A stretch of DNA of 64,000 nt from Symbiodinium natans (GCA_905221605.1 CAJNDS010000040.1:164580-228579); one strand, 5' to 3'. Shown: positions 48,405-57,969, numbered from the stretch's first letter. Numbers and translations: made by a program. The notes: generated by a model not told the origin, from the sequence alone.

Positions 48405-48490
48405 GCCAGACAGGGCTATCGCATCAGGCTGCCTCAGGAATCTTGCAGGTGGTACTTTTGTCGCTTGTGCGCCATTGTTGTAGCCACTAG
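48405..48490 (+). CDS. Putative exon with possible 35-bp intron
   Basis: Acceptor GGTTCCACCCAG; frame ARQGYRIRLPQESC; donor TGCAG|GTGGTA at 48449; AG at 48482-48483, after which the phase gives a stop at 48488-48490. The intron would be unusually short. Confidence 0.4.
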
Positions 48491-48819
48491 AGTTCGAGTC
48501 GAGAGTTAGTGAGGCTCAGCCTGACCATTTTTGGCTACGTTTTTGTCGGACAGTGACCAAGCAAGTCTGATATTCCTGAATCTGCAGATCTTTGAGTCTT
48601 TGGGAGCCCCAATCTGGGGTGGGCGCCCGCGGGGTGGCGGGAGGAGGTGGCGGAAGGGCCGCACTTTTTTCACGTTGGGGCAGTGCACGGGCCAGGGACA
48701 CGTTACTTCTTTACTTTTTTTGCGAGTGTTTAATTCACGTGGTTTTACAGTTTTCCATGTTTTTTGCACATTTTCTTCAGCCGTGGAGCCAGGGAACTCG
48801 GAGTATGGCAGGGCTAGAC
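48491..48819. other. Coding-like island, frame undecided
   Basis: Open + frames of 101-127 codons and a 109-codon minus frame overlap. A strong acceptor (CATGTTTTTTGCACATTTTC then TTCAG) lies at about 48779. No protein recognised. Confidence 0.35.
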
Positions 48820-48891
48820 AAGGCTCAAGGCTCAAGGCTCAAGGCTCAAGGCTCAAGGCTCAAGGCTCAAGGCTCAAGGCTCAAGGCTCAA
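48820..48891. repeat. Heptanucleotide microsatellite (GGCTCAA)n
   Basis: About ten exact copies of AAGGCTC. Confidence 0.95.
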
Positions 48892-49320
48892 GTTTGAGGG
48901 GCTTAAAGCACTGAGTCTTTCATTCAGTAGTATAACACCCTATAGACTTAGACCTAGCCTAGATTACACCGCAAGTTACACCTCTATTCAAGATCGGAGC
49001 TGGGGGGAAGCCACGGTGACAAGCAGAACAAACTTGCCGGCCCAAGGCTTGGCCTGGTCTTTTCTTTTTGCCTAGTCTAGGGGGTCGGAAAAATATTAAT
49101 CGTATTCCCTTATGGTCCCTGAAAAAACACACTAAAATACCCCCCCCCCCCAAAAAAAAAAAGAAGAGGAACTATTCCAATAGTTAAGGCCACTGTCTTA
49201 TGTGCGGCTTGGATTTTGGTTTGGCTTGGCTCGGCCTGGCTTTGGCTCGGGCTTGGCTCGGTCTATGTTTATTGTTCTCTTGGGTGCGTTGGCTTCGCTT
49301 GGCTTGATAGTTGTTTCTGC
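48892..49320. other. Unassigned region with dispersed-family fragment
   Basis: 49085-49150 (TCGTATTCCCTTATGGTCCC) matches 12519 and 50873. A poly-C/poly-A junction at 49141-49162. TTGGCTCGG-type degenerate repeats at 49205-49265. Confidence 0.5.
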
Positions 49321-49800
49321 GATCACGCGAGCATTCTTTTTGCAAATGGAGGGGTCTGCGCCCCTCCCCCCCCGGTGCTTTTTTAAGCCGTGCAAGCGTG
49401 CCTTCCCCCCCGTCGCGCCAGCATTGTTTTTGAGGGGGGGGGGGGGGGGGGGGGCGCAACCTCCGCTAGCCCATCATGAAGGCTCCAGTGCACAATTGGG
49501 GGGGGGGGGGGCAGAAGGTTATTCCACACGGCATGCGAAATCCACAAACCCAATCAGCGAGCATTGTCGCAAACGGGCCCCCCCCCTGCTTGCTTGAGGG
49601 CGTGCAAACTTGCTTCGACAAGCGCATGAGTCCTTTCAAAACCACTGTGCGAACATTGTTTTGCAAATGGGGGCTGGAGGGCTGCACCTGCCAAACCCCC
49701 CCCTGGGCTTTTCCTAAGAGTGCAAACTTGTTTCAAAGCATATGAATCCCTTCAAAAAACCCGCATTGTGTTGCAAAGGAGGGGGGTGTGCCTTGCCCCC
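49321..49800. repeat. Diverged tandem repeat, about 100-bp unit
   Basis: Strings GCATTGTTTTGCAAATGGGG and GTGCAAACTTG with C/G homopolymers recur at about 49329, 49420, 49559, 49646 and 49760. Related sequence lies at 39746-39920. Frames through it are not convincing. Confidence 0.55.
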
Positions 49801-50011
49801 AAGGACTAGTAGTCGACCAAACTCATAAGCAAACCTTTATCGGCTTTATCCCTTAGTTGAGGGGTGGGGTTGGGCGCCACAGCCCTAACCTGAACCCGAA
49901 CCCTGAATCCTAAACCCTAAACCTAAAACCTAAAACCCTAAAACCCTAACCTAACCCTAAACCCTAAACCCTAACCCCTAACTAAACCTAAACCTCAACC
50001 CTGGAAGGGCC

Positions 50012-50134
50012 ATGTCGTCAAAGATTTCAGCTGCAGCGCTGCTGCAGCTGGCGGACCAGTTGACCGGAAGCAGAGAAAGCCGGAGAGCTCAGCTCTTAGG
50101 GCTTTGCGGTGCGGCTGGGGAGGGGCAACCCTAA
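50012..50134 (+). CDS. Putative 40-residue protein or exon with ATG and stop
   Basis: MSSKISAAALLQLADQ, LTGSRESRRAQLLGLC, GAAGEGQP and TAA at 50132-50134, the stop coming from the following CCCTAAA-like repeat. It resembles an N-terminal amphipathic helix. The island is flanked by arrays on both sides. Confidence 0.5.
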   Translation: MSSKISAAALLQLADQLTGSRESRRAQLLGLCGAAGEGQP

Positions 50135-50189
50135 AACCTAAACCCTAAACCCTGAACCCTAAACTGAGGAAACCCTTGAACCTGAACCC

Positions 50190-50475
50190 TGGGGCCCTGA
50201 AACCTGAACCCTGAACCCTGAACCCTGAACCCTGAACGCTGAACCCTGAACCCTGAACCCTGAACGCTGAACCCTGAACCCTGAACCCTAAACCCTGAAC
50301 CCTAAACCCTGAACCCTGAACCCTGCACCCTGAACCCTGAGCCCTGAACCCTGAACCCTGAACCCTGAACCCTGAACCCTGAACGCTGAACCCTGAACCC
50401 TGAACCCTGAACGCTGAACCCTGAACCCTGAACCCTAAACCCTAACCCCTAACCCCTAAACCCTAAACCCTGAAC
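50190..50475. repeat. Variant array (CCCTGAA)n
   Basis: About 35 units of CCCTGAA with embedded CGCTGAA repeats at a roughly 35-bp spacing, a second-order structure. Confidence 0.9.
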
Positions 50476-51014
50476 CCTAAAAACTTCATTTGGGCTTCCT
50501 TTCGCCCTTAGGACTCCTTATCTGTCCCCTTCCCCTTTGCTCTCCCCGGGACTCCGTGCTTTACGACGTTAGTGTGAGAGGGTTTAGGGTTCAGGGTTCA
50601 GGGTTAGGGTTTAGGGCTTTGGGGTTTGGGGCCGATATCGTAAGGCGACCCCTAATATTTAGGGTACCCCAAAAAGGACCATTATTTCGAGAACTGGCCA
50701 ACTGACCGTTTAAGCCCCAAGCCGTAGACCGTCGGTTCCTGCGTCTTGGCGGCAAGCGCCGGCAGATAGAAGCCCTGGGTTTGTTGAGGATTTCGTGAGG
50801 GTTTAGGGTTTAGGGTGTAGGGTGTAGGGTGTAGGGCTTAGGGCTTAGGGTTTAGGGTTTAAGGGTAGTATTCTCTTATGGTCCCTTTGTAAATATACCC
50901 TGATAACCCCCCAGAACCCTATTCTAATTATTAAGGCCCCTATGTTACCTTTCCCTGGCGTGACATGCCTGGGGAGAGCATTTCAGCGGAAGATGGCGTC
51001 GACCCTTCTCTTTT
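50476..51014. other. Open island and dispersed-family copy
   Basis: A 71-codon + frame (50490-50705) is weak. 50725-50800 is open (SVPASWRQAPADRSPG). 50873-50945 is a dispersed repeat (TATTCTCTTATGGTCCCTTT then ATTATTAAGGCCCC). Confidence 0.4.
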
Positions 51015-51146
51015 GTCGTAGTGGGGTAACATTTTGCATTTCTAAGGGTACTTAAACTCAATAAGGAATAGAATTTAAGCCTTTAATACTGTTCCAGCCA
51101 ATAAGGAATACAATTAAAGTTTTTTAATACTGTCCCAACCATGAAC
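51015..51146. repeat. AT-rich dispersed repeat, copy A
   Basis: TAGTGGGGTAACATTTTGCA, TTAAACTCAATAAGGAATA; matches 55117-55220 over most of its length. An internal near-duplicate CCAATAAGGAATA occurs. Confidence 0.65.
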
Positions 51147-51184
51147 TAGTTTCTGGCTTCACATACATGTTCCTGAATTCTGGG

Positions 51185-51286
51185 ATGTTGGGCTCCCTGG
51201 GCTCCCCCTGGGCGCACGGGTTAAGGACTCGACATGAATCACGCAGCCAAAGCACGTCTTCTGCCCCAAGGGCACCTTTACCCTGA
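51185..51286 (+). CDS. Putative terminal exon
   Basis: MLGSLGSPWAHGLRTR, HESRSQSTSSAPRAPL, P and TGA at 51284-51286. Upstream acceptor not clear. Confidence 0.35.
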   Translation: MLGSLGSPWAHGLRTRHESRSQSTSSAPRAPLP

Positions 51287-51367
51287 GGGTTCGGGGTTTA
51301 GGGTTGAGGGTTTAGGGTTTAGGGTTTAGGGGAACCCCGAAACCCAGAGAGTTTCAAGCCAGGTTAG

Positions 51368-51430
51368 GTCGCCGGCGCATTGACAAGGCCCTTGGCAGGA
51401 CCCTGCGTTGGGGACGTCTCAGGCTCACCC
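51368..51430 (+). CDS. Putative basic coding exon
   Basis: After CAGGTTAG: RRRIDKALGRTLRWGR and LRLT, directly joined to CCCTAAA. Confidence 0.4.
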
Positions 51431-51604
51431 TAAACCCTAAACCCTAAACCCTAAACCCTAAACCCTAAACCCTAAACCCTAAACCCTAAACCCGAAACCT
51501 CAGAGCTTCTGAAGCGTTCGAAGCCCCAGACCCGACTCACGAAGGCCCAAACTCGAAATCCTAAAGCCCGAAACCGCAGAGAAAATAATGCGCGCCCGTC
51601 ATGA

Positions 51605-51705
51605 AAATCCATATAATGGGGGTTTGCGAAAGTAGTGGACCCCAAATAAACTCCCCAAATAGTAGGATTCCCCTACAACAAGGACGCCACTTTCGAAAAC
51701 CACCA
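51605..51705 (-). mobile_element. Introner-like element, inverse copy
   Basis: GGGGGTTTGCGAAAGTAG...AATAGTAGGATTCCCCTA...CACTTTCGAAAACC; arms complementary. It happens to stay open in the surrounding + frame. Confidence 0.55.
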
Positions 51706-51900
51706 AAAAAAGATCAAGAATGGGAAGCGGCGATATTCGTTTTAGATCTAGTTGTGTTCTTCGCGGCCGAAAAATTATATAAGGCCACGGGTGATCATTA
51801 CAAGAAAGAAGAAAAGACGTTGATAAAGGGTTTCGGGTCTAGGGTTTACATGACAGGGCTTCTTTTCTCTGGTCATATGAACCATTGGAGGCCCTACCCT
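51706..51900 (+). CDS. Putative coding exon
   Basis: KDQEWEAAIFVLDLVV, FFAAEKLYKATGDHYK, KEEKTLIK, then MTGLLFSGHMNHW. Very protein-like up to about 51825. Whether the frame includes the preceding introner-like copy (giving 124 codons) is open. Confidence 0.5.
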
Positions 51901-52046
51901 AAGCCCTCAGCCCGAAAGACCTCTGAAAGCTGCACCCTAGACCCTAAACCCTCAACCCTCAACCCTAAACCCTAAACCCTAAACCCGAAACCCGAAACCC
52001 TAAACCCTAAACCCTAAACCCTAAACCCTAAAGCCCAAACCCCCAG

Positions 52047-52142
52047 CTCGTCTTCCTCATCAGGATCCCGAAGGGGCAGGAGTCGCCATTTGGCGACTTC
52101 CCGGAAGACTTTGTTAGGCGCCTTCCGGGGAGGGGGGAGGGG
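52047..52142 (+). CDS. Putative coding exon
   Basis: After AACCCCCAG: LVFLIRIPKGQESPFG, DFPEDFVRRLPGRGEG, 96 nt in phase 0, ending at a GT formed by GTTTAGGG. Strongly protein-like. Family not recognised. Confidence 0.55.
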
Positions 52143-52288
52143 GTTTAGGGTTTAGGGTTTAGGGTTTAGGGTTTAGGGTTTAGGGTTAGGGTTGTGGTAG
52201 GACGAAGGGCTTCTTGAAGAGGTGTCTCCTGTCTCCCCCAGAATACCCTTCCTAGAAGAACGTATCCATTGTCTGGGCACCTCTCACC

Positions 52289-52468
52289 ATGAAATTAGGG
52301 CTGCAAGGTTTTCTTGAGTTTGAATCGCTTGGGAGGGGGGAGGGCAGAAAGACCGCGGATATTCACGAAGGTTTCAGTCAGGTGGGTGGAAAATTGTTCC
52401 ATCCTAGGAAGGTGCCAGTCAGGTCCCAGAGCATGGGCACGTACATGGCCAGCGGTGCTTTCACCAGT
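52289..52468 (+). CDS. Putative coding exon with ATG
   Basis: MKLGLQGFLEFESLGR, GEGRKTADIHEGFSQV, GGKLFHPRKVPVRSQS, MGTYMASGAFTS, then the TTTAGGG array. Confidence 0.45.
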
Positions 52469-52591
52469 TTAGGGTTTAGGATTCAGGGTTTAGCGTTTGG
52501 GGTTTAGGGTTTAGGATTCAGGGTTTGGGGGGAGTGTTCCAGATCCCCAATGCCCCTGAATTCAGGACCAGATTTTTTCAAGTTTTCGCAG

Positions 52592-52627
52592 GGACCCGAA
52601 ACTGCAATGCTGACCCCCAAACCCTAA
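52592..52627 (+). CDS. Possible short terminal exon
   Basis: Acceptor TTCAAGTTTTCGCAG; GPETAMLTPKP and TAA. Part of the reading is repeat-derived. Confidence 0.3.
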   Translation, partial: GPETAMLTPKP

Positions 52628-52837
52628 AGTCCCTGAAGCCTAAACCCTCAAGTCTGATATGTTTGAAAGAATATGTTTCATAGTGAAGGGGTATAGGAGG
52701 CCCTAGAGTGCAGTCAGCGAATGCTGGTTTGAGCGTTTGTTTCGGCACCCTTTTTGAAACTCACTGTGCTTGGAGTTTTATGTGTTGGGCCCGGTTTGGA
52801 AGAGGGCTGAGGTTTCAGGGCATATTTGGGTTCTTTT

Positions 52838-52868
<31 letters not shown>

Positions 52869-53439
52869 TGGTTAGGGTTTAGGGCTGTTTAGGGTTTAGG
52901 GTTTAGGGCTTAGGGCTTAGGGGTTTTAGTAACTGTTAGTGGGAGCAGGGTTGAAGGGAGTCCGAGCTTAGGGGGCCCGGGCAACGGGTCTAAGTCGGGT
53001 TTCGGATTTAGGGCTGGGTTTGGGGCGCTTGTCCGAACAAAGAAGCCCCTAACCCTAAACCCTAAACCCTAAACCCTAAACCCTAAACCCTAAACCCTAA
53101 ACCCTAAACCCTAAACCCTAAACCCGGAACCCTAAACCCCGAGCCCTGGGCTCAACTGCCAGGCCCTCGTTCCCAGCGCCTCTCTCGGCACGCGCGTCGC
53201 TTGCGGCCACAGCACCCTTGCCGAGCAAGGCCGCAAGTGGTGGTCTGTGGTGCTGATTTAGGGTTTAGGGTTTAGGGTTTAGGGTTTAGGGTTCCGTCGC
53301 GCGCATCGCGGTTTCTTGTTCCACCCTATGGCCATGTGTGGGGATGTTTTGGTTGAGGGTTCAGGGTTTCGGGTTTAGGGTTTTTGGGGGGTTTCAGGGC
53401 ATCAATGTTGTGACTGTCGAAGGGGCGAGGCTTTGGGAG
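52628..53439. other. Possible exon, poly-G tract and arrays
   Basis: 52722-52830 after GTGCAG is open (SANAGLSVCFGTLFET, HCAWSFMCWARFGR). A G run spans about 52841-52868. CCCTAAA array at 53046-53130. A GC-rich island at 53150-53255 is open in several frames. Confidence 0.4.
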
Positions 53440-53684
53440 TTTTCAGCCCAGTTTGGGCTTCCAGAGCTTCTTGGTCTGGGATTCTTTCGCCTCCAACAAG
53501 AACTACTAGGCGGTTCAGGGTACATTGCTTACGTAAAGTAGTTGAAACTGTGCTTGAAAGCAGGGTAACTATAGCACTAAGTGGTCCTCATTTTTGTTGG
53601 GGTTCGGATAAACTTCAACCCGAAGAAGCAGTGCTCGCAGGCGAAGTGCCTCAGAAATTTCGCGCCCTAAACCCTGGGCCCTAA
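53440..53684 (+). CDS. Putative coding region
   Basis: The + frame gives VHCLRKVVETVLESRV, TIALSGPHFCWGSDKL, QPEEAVLAGEVPQKFR. The 5' half (SWSGILSPPTRTTRRF) is less certain and may be intronic. The opposing frame of 81 codons is a shadow. Confidence 0.45.
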
Positions 53685-53766
53685 AGCCGAAACCCTGAAC
53701 CCGGAACCCGAAGCCCTTATCCCTGAAGACCCAAACCCGAGATCTAAAACCCTGAGCCCTAAACCT

Positions 53767-53876
53767 CACCATGTGGGTATTTCCCAAAATAGGGGTACCC
53801 TTTTTATACCGCAAATAGAATCGACTCCCCTGAAAAAGAACCCTGAAAAAGGGTACCCCATTTTCGGGAAACCCCG
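53767..53876 (-). mobile_element. Introner-related palindrome, inverse subfamily
   Basis: GGGTATTTCCCAAAATAGGG and GGGTACCCCATTTTCGGG arms of about 25 bp pair. Closely related to 56783-56882. Confidence 0.6.
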
Positions 53877-53965
53877 GTGTGAAAGTCTGGGCGGTTGGGG
53901 CCTGTTTGAGGATGGAAGCCCACAGGCGGCTGACGCTCGTGGCAGGCCGATAGCGAAGGGTTCGG
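53877..53965 (+). CDS. Putative coding exon
   Basis: Directly after the palindrome: CESLGGWGLFEDGSPQ, AADARGRPIAKG. Confidence 0.4.
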
Positions 53966-54273
53966 GTTTAAGGTTTAGGGTTTAGGGTTTGGGGTTTAGG
54001 GTTTAGGGTTTTTGATAAGGAGGATTTGGGGGTGGGGGTCTAGGGTTCAGGAGGCTTCCCCTAAACCCTAGTCTCTAAACCCTAAACACACTTCTTCAGG
54101 GGTTAGGCTCGGAGTTGCTACGGGAGTCTGCGGCTTAGGGTTTTGAGACGGTTTAGGAGAGTTGTTACGGGGCTTTGGGGAGTCAGGATTCATGGTTTGA
54201 GGCTTCTTTTGGGAGGATTCAAAGCTATAGGGTTTAGGGTTTAGGGTTTAGGGTTAAGGGTCATCGAAAGCCA

Positions 54274-54468
54274 TTGTCCATTGCCGGATCGTCTAGGGCG
54301 CCGGGCCACCACTACAGCACACTTCTCCCAGCAGACTGGGAACAGCAATTTTTTCCCATCGTGAGTACTTGGGAAGACTTTTTTCCCCATAGTTGGGAAT
54401 CGCGAAGCTCCGGGGAAAGTAAGCTCCGCATAGGTAGACCCGGACGGCTCACTTCGTGTGATGCTTAG
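54274..54468 (+). CDS. Putative coding region
   Basis: SIAGSSRAPGHHYSTL, LPADWEQQFFPI, then a GTGAGT-like donor at 54361 and a CCCCATAG at 54391; read through, it continues VSTWEDFFPHSWESRS to a stop at 54466-54468. The 31-bp segment would be too short for a normal intron. Confidence 0.4.
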   Translation: MSIAGSSRAPGHHYSTLLPADWEQQFFPIVSTWEDFFPHSWESRSSGESKLRIGRPGRLTSCDA

Positions 54469-54521
54469 ACCTCCTCACCCTCATTCAGAAAAATTGGTTG
54501 AACAGGATAGGCGCACATTGC

Positions 54522-54682
54522 ACTCCCTTGCAAGAGCTACGGGTATGAAGGCTTCTTGTGGTAAATTGAGGTACCTTTTGCGGTCCCCTATAGACTACGG
54601 CACCCTTGCAACAAAGGACCCCAAAAGGAGCTTAATTTAGAGAGCTACCCGTATCACTGAAGGGTAACGCATGGTTGCAAGG
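54522..54682. mobile_element. Possible palindromic element
   Basis: CCCTTGCAA and TTGCAAGGG ends, with ACGGGTA/TACCCGT further in. Inner arms match poorly. Confidence 0.35.
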
Positions 54683-54824
54683 GTTTCTGGTTTCGGGTTT
54701 AGGGTTTCTGCAAGAAGCTTTCTAGCAGGTTATGCATATAAGATTTGTATGATTTAGCGTTTGTCTTCAAAGGGTCTCCCAAGAACAGACGCCTCAAACC
54801 CTGCCCCCGCCCCCTCCCTCCCAG

Positions 54825-54896
54825 ATTCTGCAGACGCACGAAGCAGGTCGATGCGACTCTCTGGAGCAGCGGCCGTGGCGCCCAAATCGGCAAGAG
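54825..54896 (+). CDS. Putative internal exon with both splice sites
   Basis: Acceptor CCGCCCCCTCCCTCCCAG; donor CAAGAG|GTGGGG; 72 nt in phase 0 reading ILQTHEAGRCDSLEQR and PWRPNRQE. A second frame (SADARSRSMRLSGAAA) is open across the same island. Confidence 0.45.
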
Positions 54897-55116
54897 GTGG
54901 GGGAGTTTCATGGGTAGTTGTAACTGGAGTTGTAAGTAGGTTTAGCAAGAGTTCTAAGTGGTGAACGTTCCAGTTTGGGGGGGGGGGGGGGGGGGCGGTT
55001 GAGGGTTGTGTTCTTTTTTTTCCCCCCCCTCTGTGATTTTGGAAACTTGATTGGTGAAGATGAGACCAGCAGTCGGCGATTGTTCCAGGCGTTTTACAAA
55101 GTAGGGGACCCCTAAC

Positions 55117-55220
55117 CTTTGTCATAGTGGGATAACATTTTACATTTTTAAGGGTACTTAAACTCAATAAGAATAAATTTTTAAATTTTTATTACTATCC
55201 CAACTATGAACCAGTAACAT
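55117..55220. repeat. AT-rich dispersed repeat, copy B
   Basis: Matches 51015-51146 (GATAACATTTTACATTTTTA, TACTTAAACTCAATAAG). It lacks the internal duplication of copy A. Confidence 0.65.
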
Positions 55221-55363
55221 AGTCCCCAAACAGATCCCCTCAGGATAAGAATCGGGCCTGACCGGCTTTTCCTGTGCGGGCCAAGAGCCTTCCCCCCCCC
55301 CCCACCCCCCCTCCCCCAGGCAGACCCCAAGGCCCCCTGCCTCAACCAAATTCCTGCTTAGGG

Positions 55364-55448
55364 TTTAGGGTTTAGGGTTTAGGGTTTAGGGTTTAGGGTT
55401 TAGGGTTTAGGGTTTAGGGTTTAGGGTTTAGGGTTTAGGGTTTAGGGT
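55364..55448. repeat. TTTAGGG array
   Basis: Twelve perfect heptamers. Confidence 0.95.
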
Positions 55449-55512
55449 CGCCTGCGGGGTTGAGACTGCTCGGATTTCCGAACCTCGAAAAAATTGAAGT
55501 TTCCATCCTTAG

Positions 55513-55605
55513 GAGGCTCATGGGGCCCATGGAGATTCCTCCTCAACCTTGAACTCACAAGCCTGGGTTTGTGGGGTCGACGGGGGGCCAAGGATCCCGA
55601 TTCCC
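55513..55605 (+). CDS. Putative coding exon
   Basis: Acceptor GAAGTTTCCATCCTTAG; frame EAHGAHGDSSSTLNSQ, AWVCGVDGGPRIPIPF. The stretch before it (55449-55495, ACGVETARISEPRK) is open in another frame and may be the preceding exon. Confidence 0.5.
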
Positions 55606-55768
55606 TTTGGATTTAGGGCTTAGGATTTAGGGTTTAGGGTTTGGGGTTTAGGGTTTGGGGTTTGGGGTTTAGGGTTTAGGGTTTAGGGTTCGGGGTTTAG
55701 GGTTTAGGGTATAGGGTTTAGGGTTTAGGGTTTAGGGTAGAACTCTATTCCAGGCAAACTATATACAG

Positions 55769-55868
55769 GCAACGCGAGCGTGCGGCTCGTGGCACATCGT
55801 GCCCGAGCACGTGGGTATCCAAGCTTTGCAGGCTGAAGACAAAAACCCCGAGGTTGTTGCCCCGACGG
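55769..55868 (+). CDS. Putative internal exon
   Basis: Acceptor ACTATATACAG; frame ATRACGSWHIVPEHVG, IQALQAEDKNPEVVAP, TG; ends at ACGG|GTTTAGGG. Convincing composition. Confidence 0.55.
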
Positions 55869-55896
55869 GTTTAGGGTTTAGGGTTTAGGGTTTAGG

Positions 55897-55973
55897 GCGG
55901 CTGGGCACTCCCCTGTAGCAAGAAGGCCATGCAACACGAGTCAGAACCGACATCGCCGTGGCAGCGATCGTAG
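55897..55973 (+). CDS. Putative terminal exon
   Basis: Between a TTTAGGG array and ordinary DNA: ALPCSKKAMQHESEPT, SPWQRS and TAG at 55971-55973. Confidence 0.45.
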
Positions 55974-56151
55974 GAATAGGAAGCATCCTCGCAAACCCTA
56001 AGCCTTAATTCCTGTTCGGGTTCGTTATAAGGGGGGGGATTCTAGTATACCACCCTAAAAAGTCACGACAGAAGGAGCCTTTAGGTAACCCCTAAACCCC
56101 AAACCCTAATTAAACCCTAGACGCTAAGCCCTAAACCCTAAACCCTAAACC

Positions 56152-56190
<39 letters not shown>

Positions 56191-56227
56191 ACCCTAAACT
56201 CCCCTGTGACCTGGAGGGCCGAACAAG

Positions 56228-56280
56228 ATGGCGGCGACAATGCAGGCACTCCGTGAGGAGGTGCACAGACAGACCGGAAC
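56228..56280 (+). CDS. Putative first coding exon with ATG
   Basis: AACAAGATGG context; MAATMQALREEVHRQT and G, then CCCTAAA. Coiled-coil-like. Confidence 0.4.
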
Positions 56281-56782
56281 CCTAAACCCTAAATCCCAAA
56301 CTCCAAGCCCAAAGCCGTAAACCCTAAACCCAAACCCTAAACCCTAAACCCTAAAACCGAAACCCTAAACCCTAAACCCTAAACCCTAAACTCCAAGCCC
56401 AAAGCCGTAAACCCTAAACTCCAAGCCCAAAGCCGTAAACCCTAAACCCTAAACCCTAACCCTCAACCATCAACCCTGAACCCTCGACCCTAAACCCTAA
56501 ACCCTTAAACCCTAGACCTAGACCCTAAACCCTACACCCTAGCCCCCCGCCTTTTGGGGCACGGCCTTTCATCTTTCTGGTCTGCGGGCTTATGGTCTAG
56601 GGTCCAGGGCCAGCCAGGGTCGGGTTGTCTTCTTCTTGTGCCGACGTTGCTTTTGCTTGGGTTTTCGCGGCTTGGCTTTAGATGGTGGGTTTAGGGTTTA
56701 GGGTCTAGGGTTTAGGGTTTAGGGCGTAGGAAAGAGCTGGGAAGGCTCTTACCTTCTCAGGCTACCGGGCCTACCCAGGTTC
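56281..56782. repeat. Compound repeat of CCCTAAA with CTCCAAGCCCAAAGCCGTAA
   Basis: The 24-bp string ACTCCAAGCCCAAAGCCGTAA recurs three times (56297, 56391, 56416) among CCCTAAA units, i.e. a non-telomeric spacer was co-amplified with heptamers. Confidence 0.75.
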
Positions 56783-56882
56783 GGTATTTCCCTAAATAGG
56801 GGTACCCCCTTCTCTACCCCAAATAGAATAGAATCCCCTGAAAGGAACCGAAAGGGCACCCCCGATTTTCGGAAACTCCCGA
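56783..56882 (-). mobile_element. Introner-related palindrome, inverse subfamily
   Basis: GGTATTTCCCTAAATAGGGG to CCCCGATTTTCGGAAACTCC, nearly the same as 53767-53876. Confidence 0.6.
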
Positions 56883-56887
56883 GTAAT

Positions 56888-57052
56888 TAGGCCAGCAACC
56901 CCTAAACCCTAAACCCTAAACCCTAAACCCTAAACCCTAAACCCTGAACCCTAAACCCTAAACCCCAAACCCCAAACCCTAAACCCTAAACCCTAAACCC
57001 TAAACCCTAAACCCTAAACCCTAAACCCTAAACCCTAAACCCTAAACCCTCA
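56888..57052. repeat. Telomere-like array (CCCTAAA)n
   Basis: About 23 heptamers. Confidence 0.95.
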
Positions 57053-57053
57053 G

Positions 57054-57113
57054 GAGTTGAACGGCTGAAGCCGAGCCTTCTCAGGGTTCTGTCAGGGATT
57101 CGTGTTCTGGGAA
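57054..57113 (+). CDS. Putative coding exon
   Basis: After AACCCTCAG: VERLKPSLLRVLSGIR and VLG, then the next array. Confidence 0.4.
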
Positions 57114-57236
57114 ACCCTAAACCCTGAACCCTAAACCCTAAACCCTAAACCCTAAGCCCTAAACCCTAAACCCTAAACCCCAAACCCCAAACCCCAACCC
57201 CCAAATCCCAAACCCTAAACCCTAAACCCTAAACCT

Positions 57237-57352
57237 GAAGCCGTCCAGGTCCAGAAGCGAGCCGAAACCCTCAGTCCCCGGAGCCCCCGCGCCCGGGCCT
57301 TTTGCGTCCATGGGCTATTGCTGTTGGCAGTCGTCGCTATAGATCGTGGGTG
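57237..57352 (+). CDS. Putative coding exon with hydrophobic segment
   Basis: EAVQVQKRAETLSPRS, PRARAFCVHGLLLLAV, VAIDRG; GT at the end (GTGTTTTTTGC). GLLLLAVVAI could be a membrane segment. Confidence 0.45.
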
Positions 57353-57405
57353 TTTTTTGCGGGGTAGGGTTTGGGGTTTAGGGTTGGGGTTTAGGGTTTA
57401 GGGTT

Positions 57406-57969
57406 TTGGGTTTTGGGTTTAGGGTTTCGGGTTTAGGGTTTAGGTTTAGACATGAAAGCATAAGCATGAAGTTGGTACAGGGGTTCGAAGAGCAGTTCGG
57501 TCTGGGGGCAAGGTTGCATTCGGGGCCTGGGTGGTCTCCGAGTACAGAAGCCAGTTGGAGCTGCTCCGGATGCGTCGTTAGGCGAGCAGGCCTTATAGGA
57601 AGAAGTATGGTTGCACCTAGAACCCTGAGCCTCGGCGTCTAAATCCTCAATCTCCCTACCCCAGCTGCGCCTCATAACCAACCTTACCCCTTCTGGCGGC
57701 AGATGCTTGCGACATGCCGGAATTGAGACCGAGGATTTAGGGGCCCAAAAACCACATAAACAGAAGGATCCTACTATTGGGGTATAAGGGCCCCTTATAA
57801 GGGGGGATTCCGAAGAAACCCTTGTTTGTAGGATCTTTATGTTCATGTGGTTGTTTGGGCCCCTATAAGGATTTGAGCACCTGTGTGGCGGTTGCTCTAA
57901 CCACTCAGAGTATCCCAAGTGGAGGCCCGCGGGCTCGGTGAAACCCTGGGCTCCGAACGCCAAAGACAC
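57406..57969. other. Coding-like island on both strands with introner-family fragment
   Basis: + frame 57406-57642 (MKLVQGFEEQFGLGAR, LHSGPGWSPSTEASWS). The minus strand is open for 178 codons over 57433-57969, including a palindromic fragment at 57752-57832 (GGATCCTACTATTGGGG). Neither is decisive. Confidence 0.35.

Noticed and set aside
48521-48537. Spliced-leader-like string GACCATTTTTGGCTACG
   Set aside because: One extra T and no CAAG end; too short to separate from chance.
48820-48891. GGCTCAA repeats as tandem spliced-leader relics
   Set aside because: Only the last seven bases of the leader would be repeated; recursive trans-splicing would copy the whole CCATTTTGGCTCAAG.
57850-57915. 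tRNA-like string on the minus strand (CTCTGAGTGGTTAGAGC with a GGTGCTCAAATCC box)
   Set aside because: The D-arm resembles a tRNA A box, but the acceptor, anticodon and T stems do not pair properly. At most a tRNA-derived relic.
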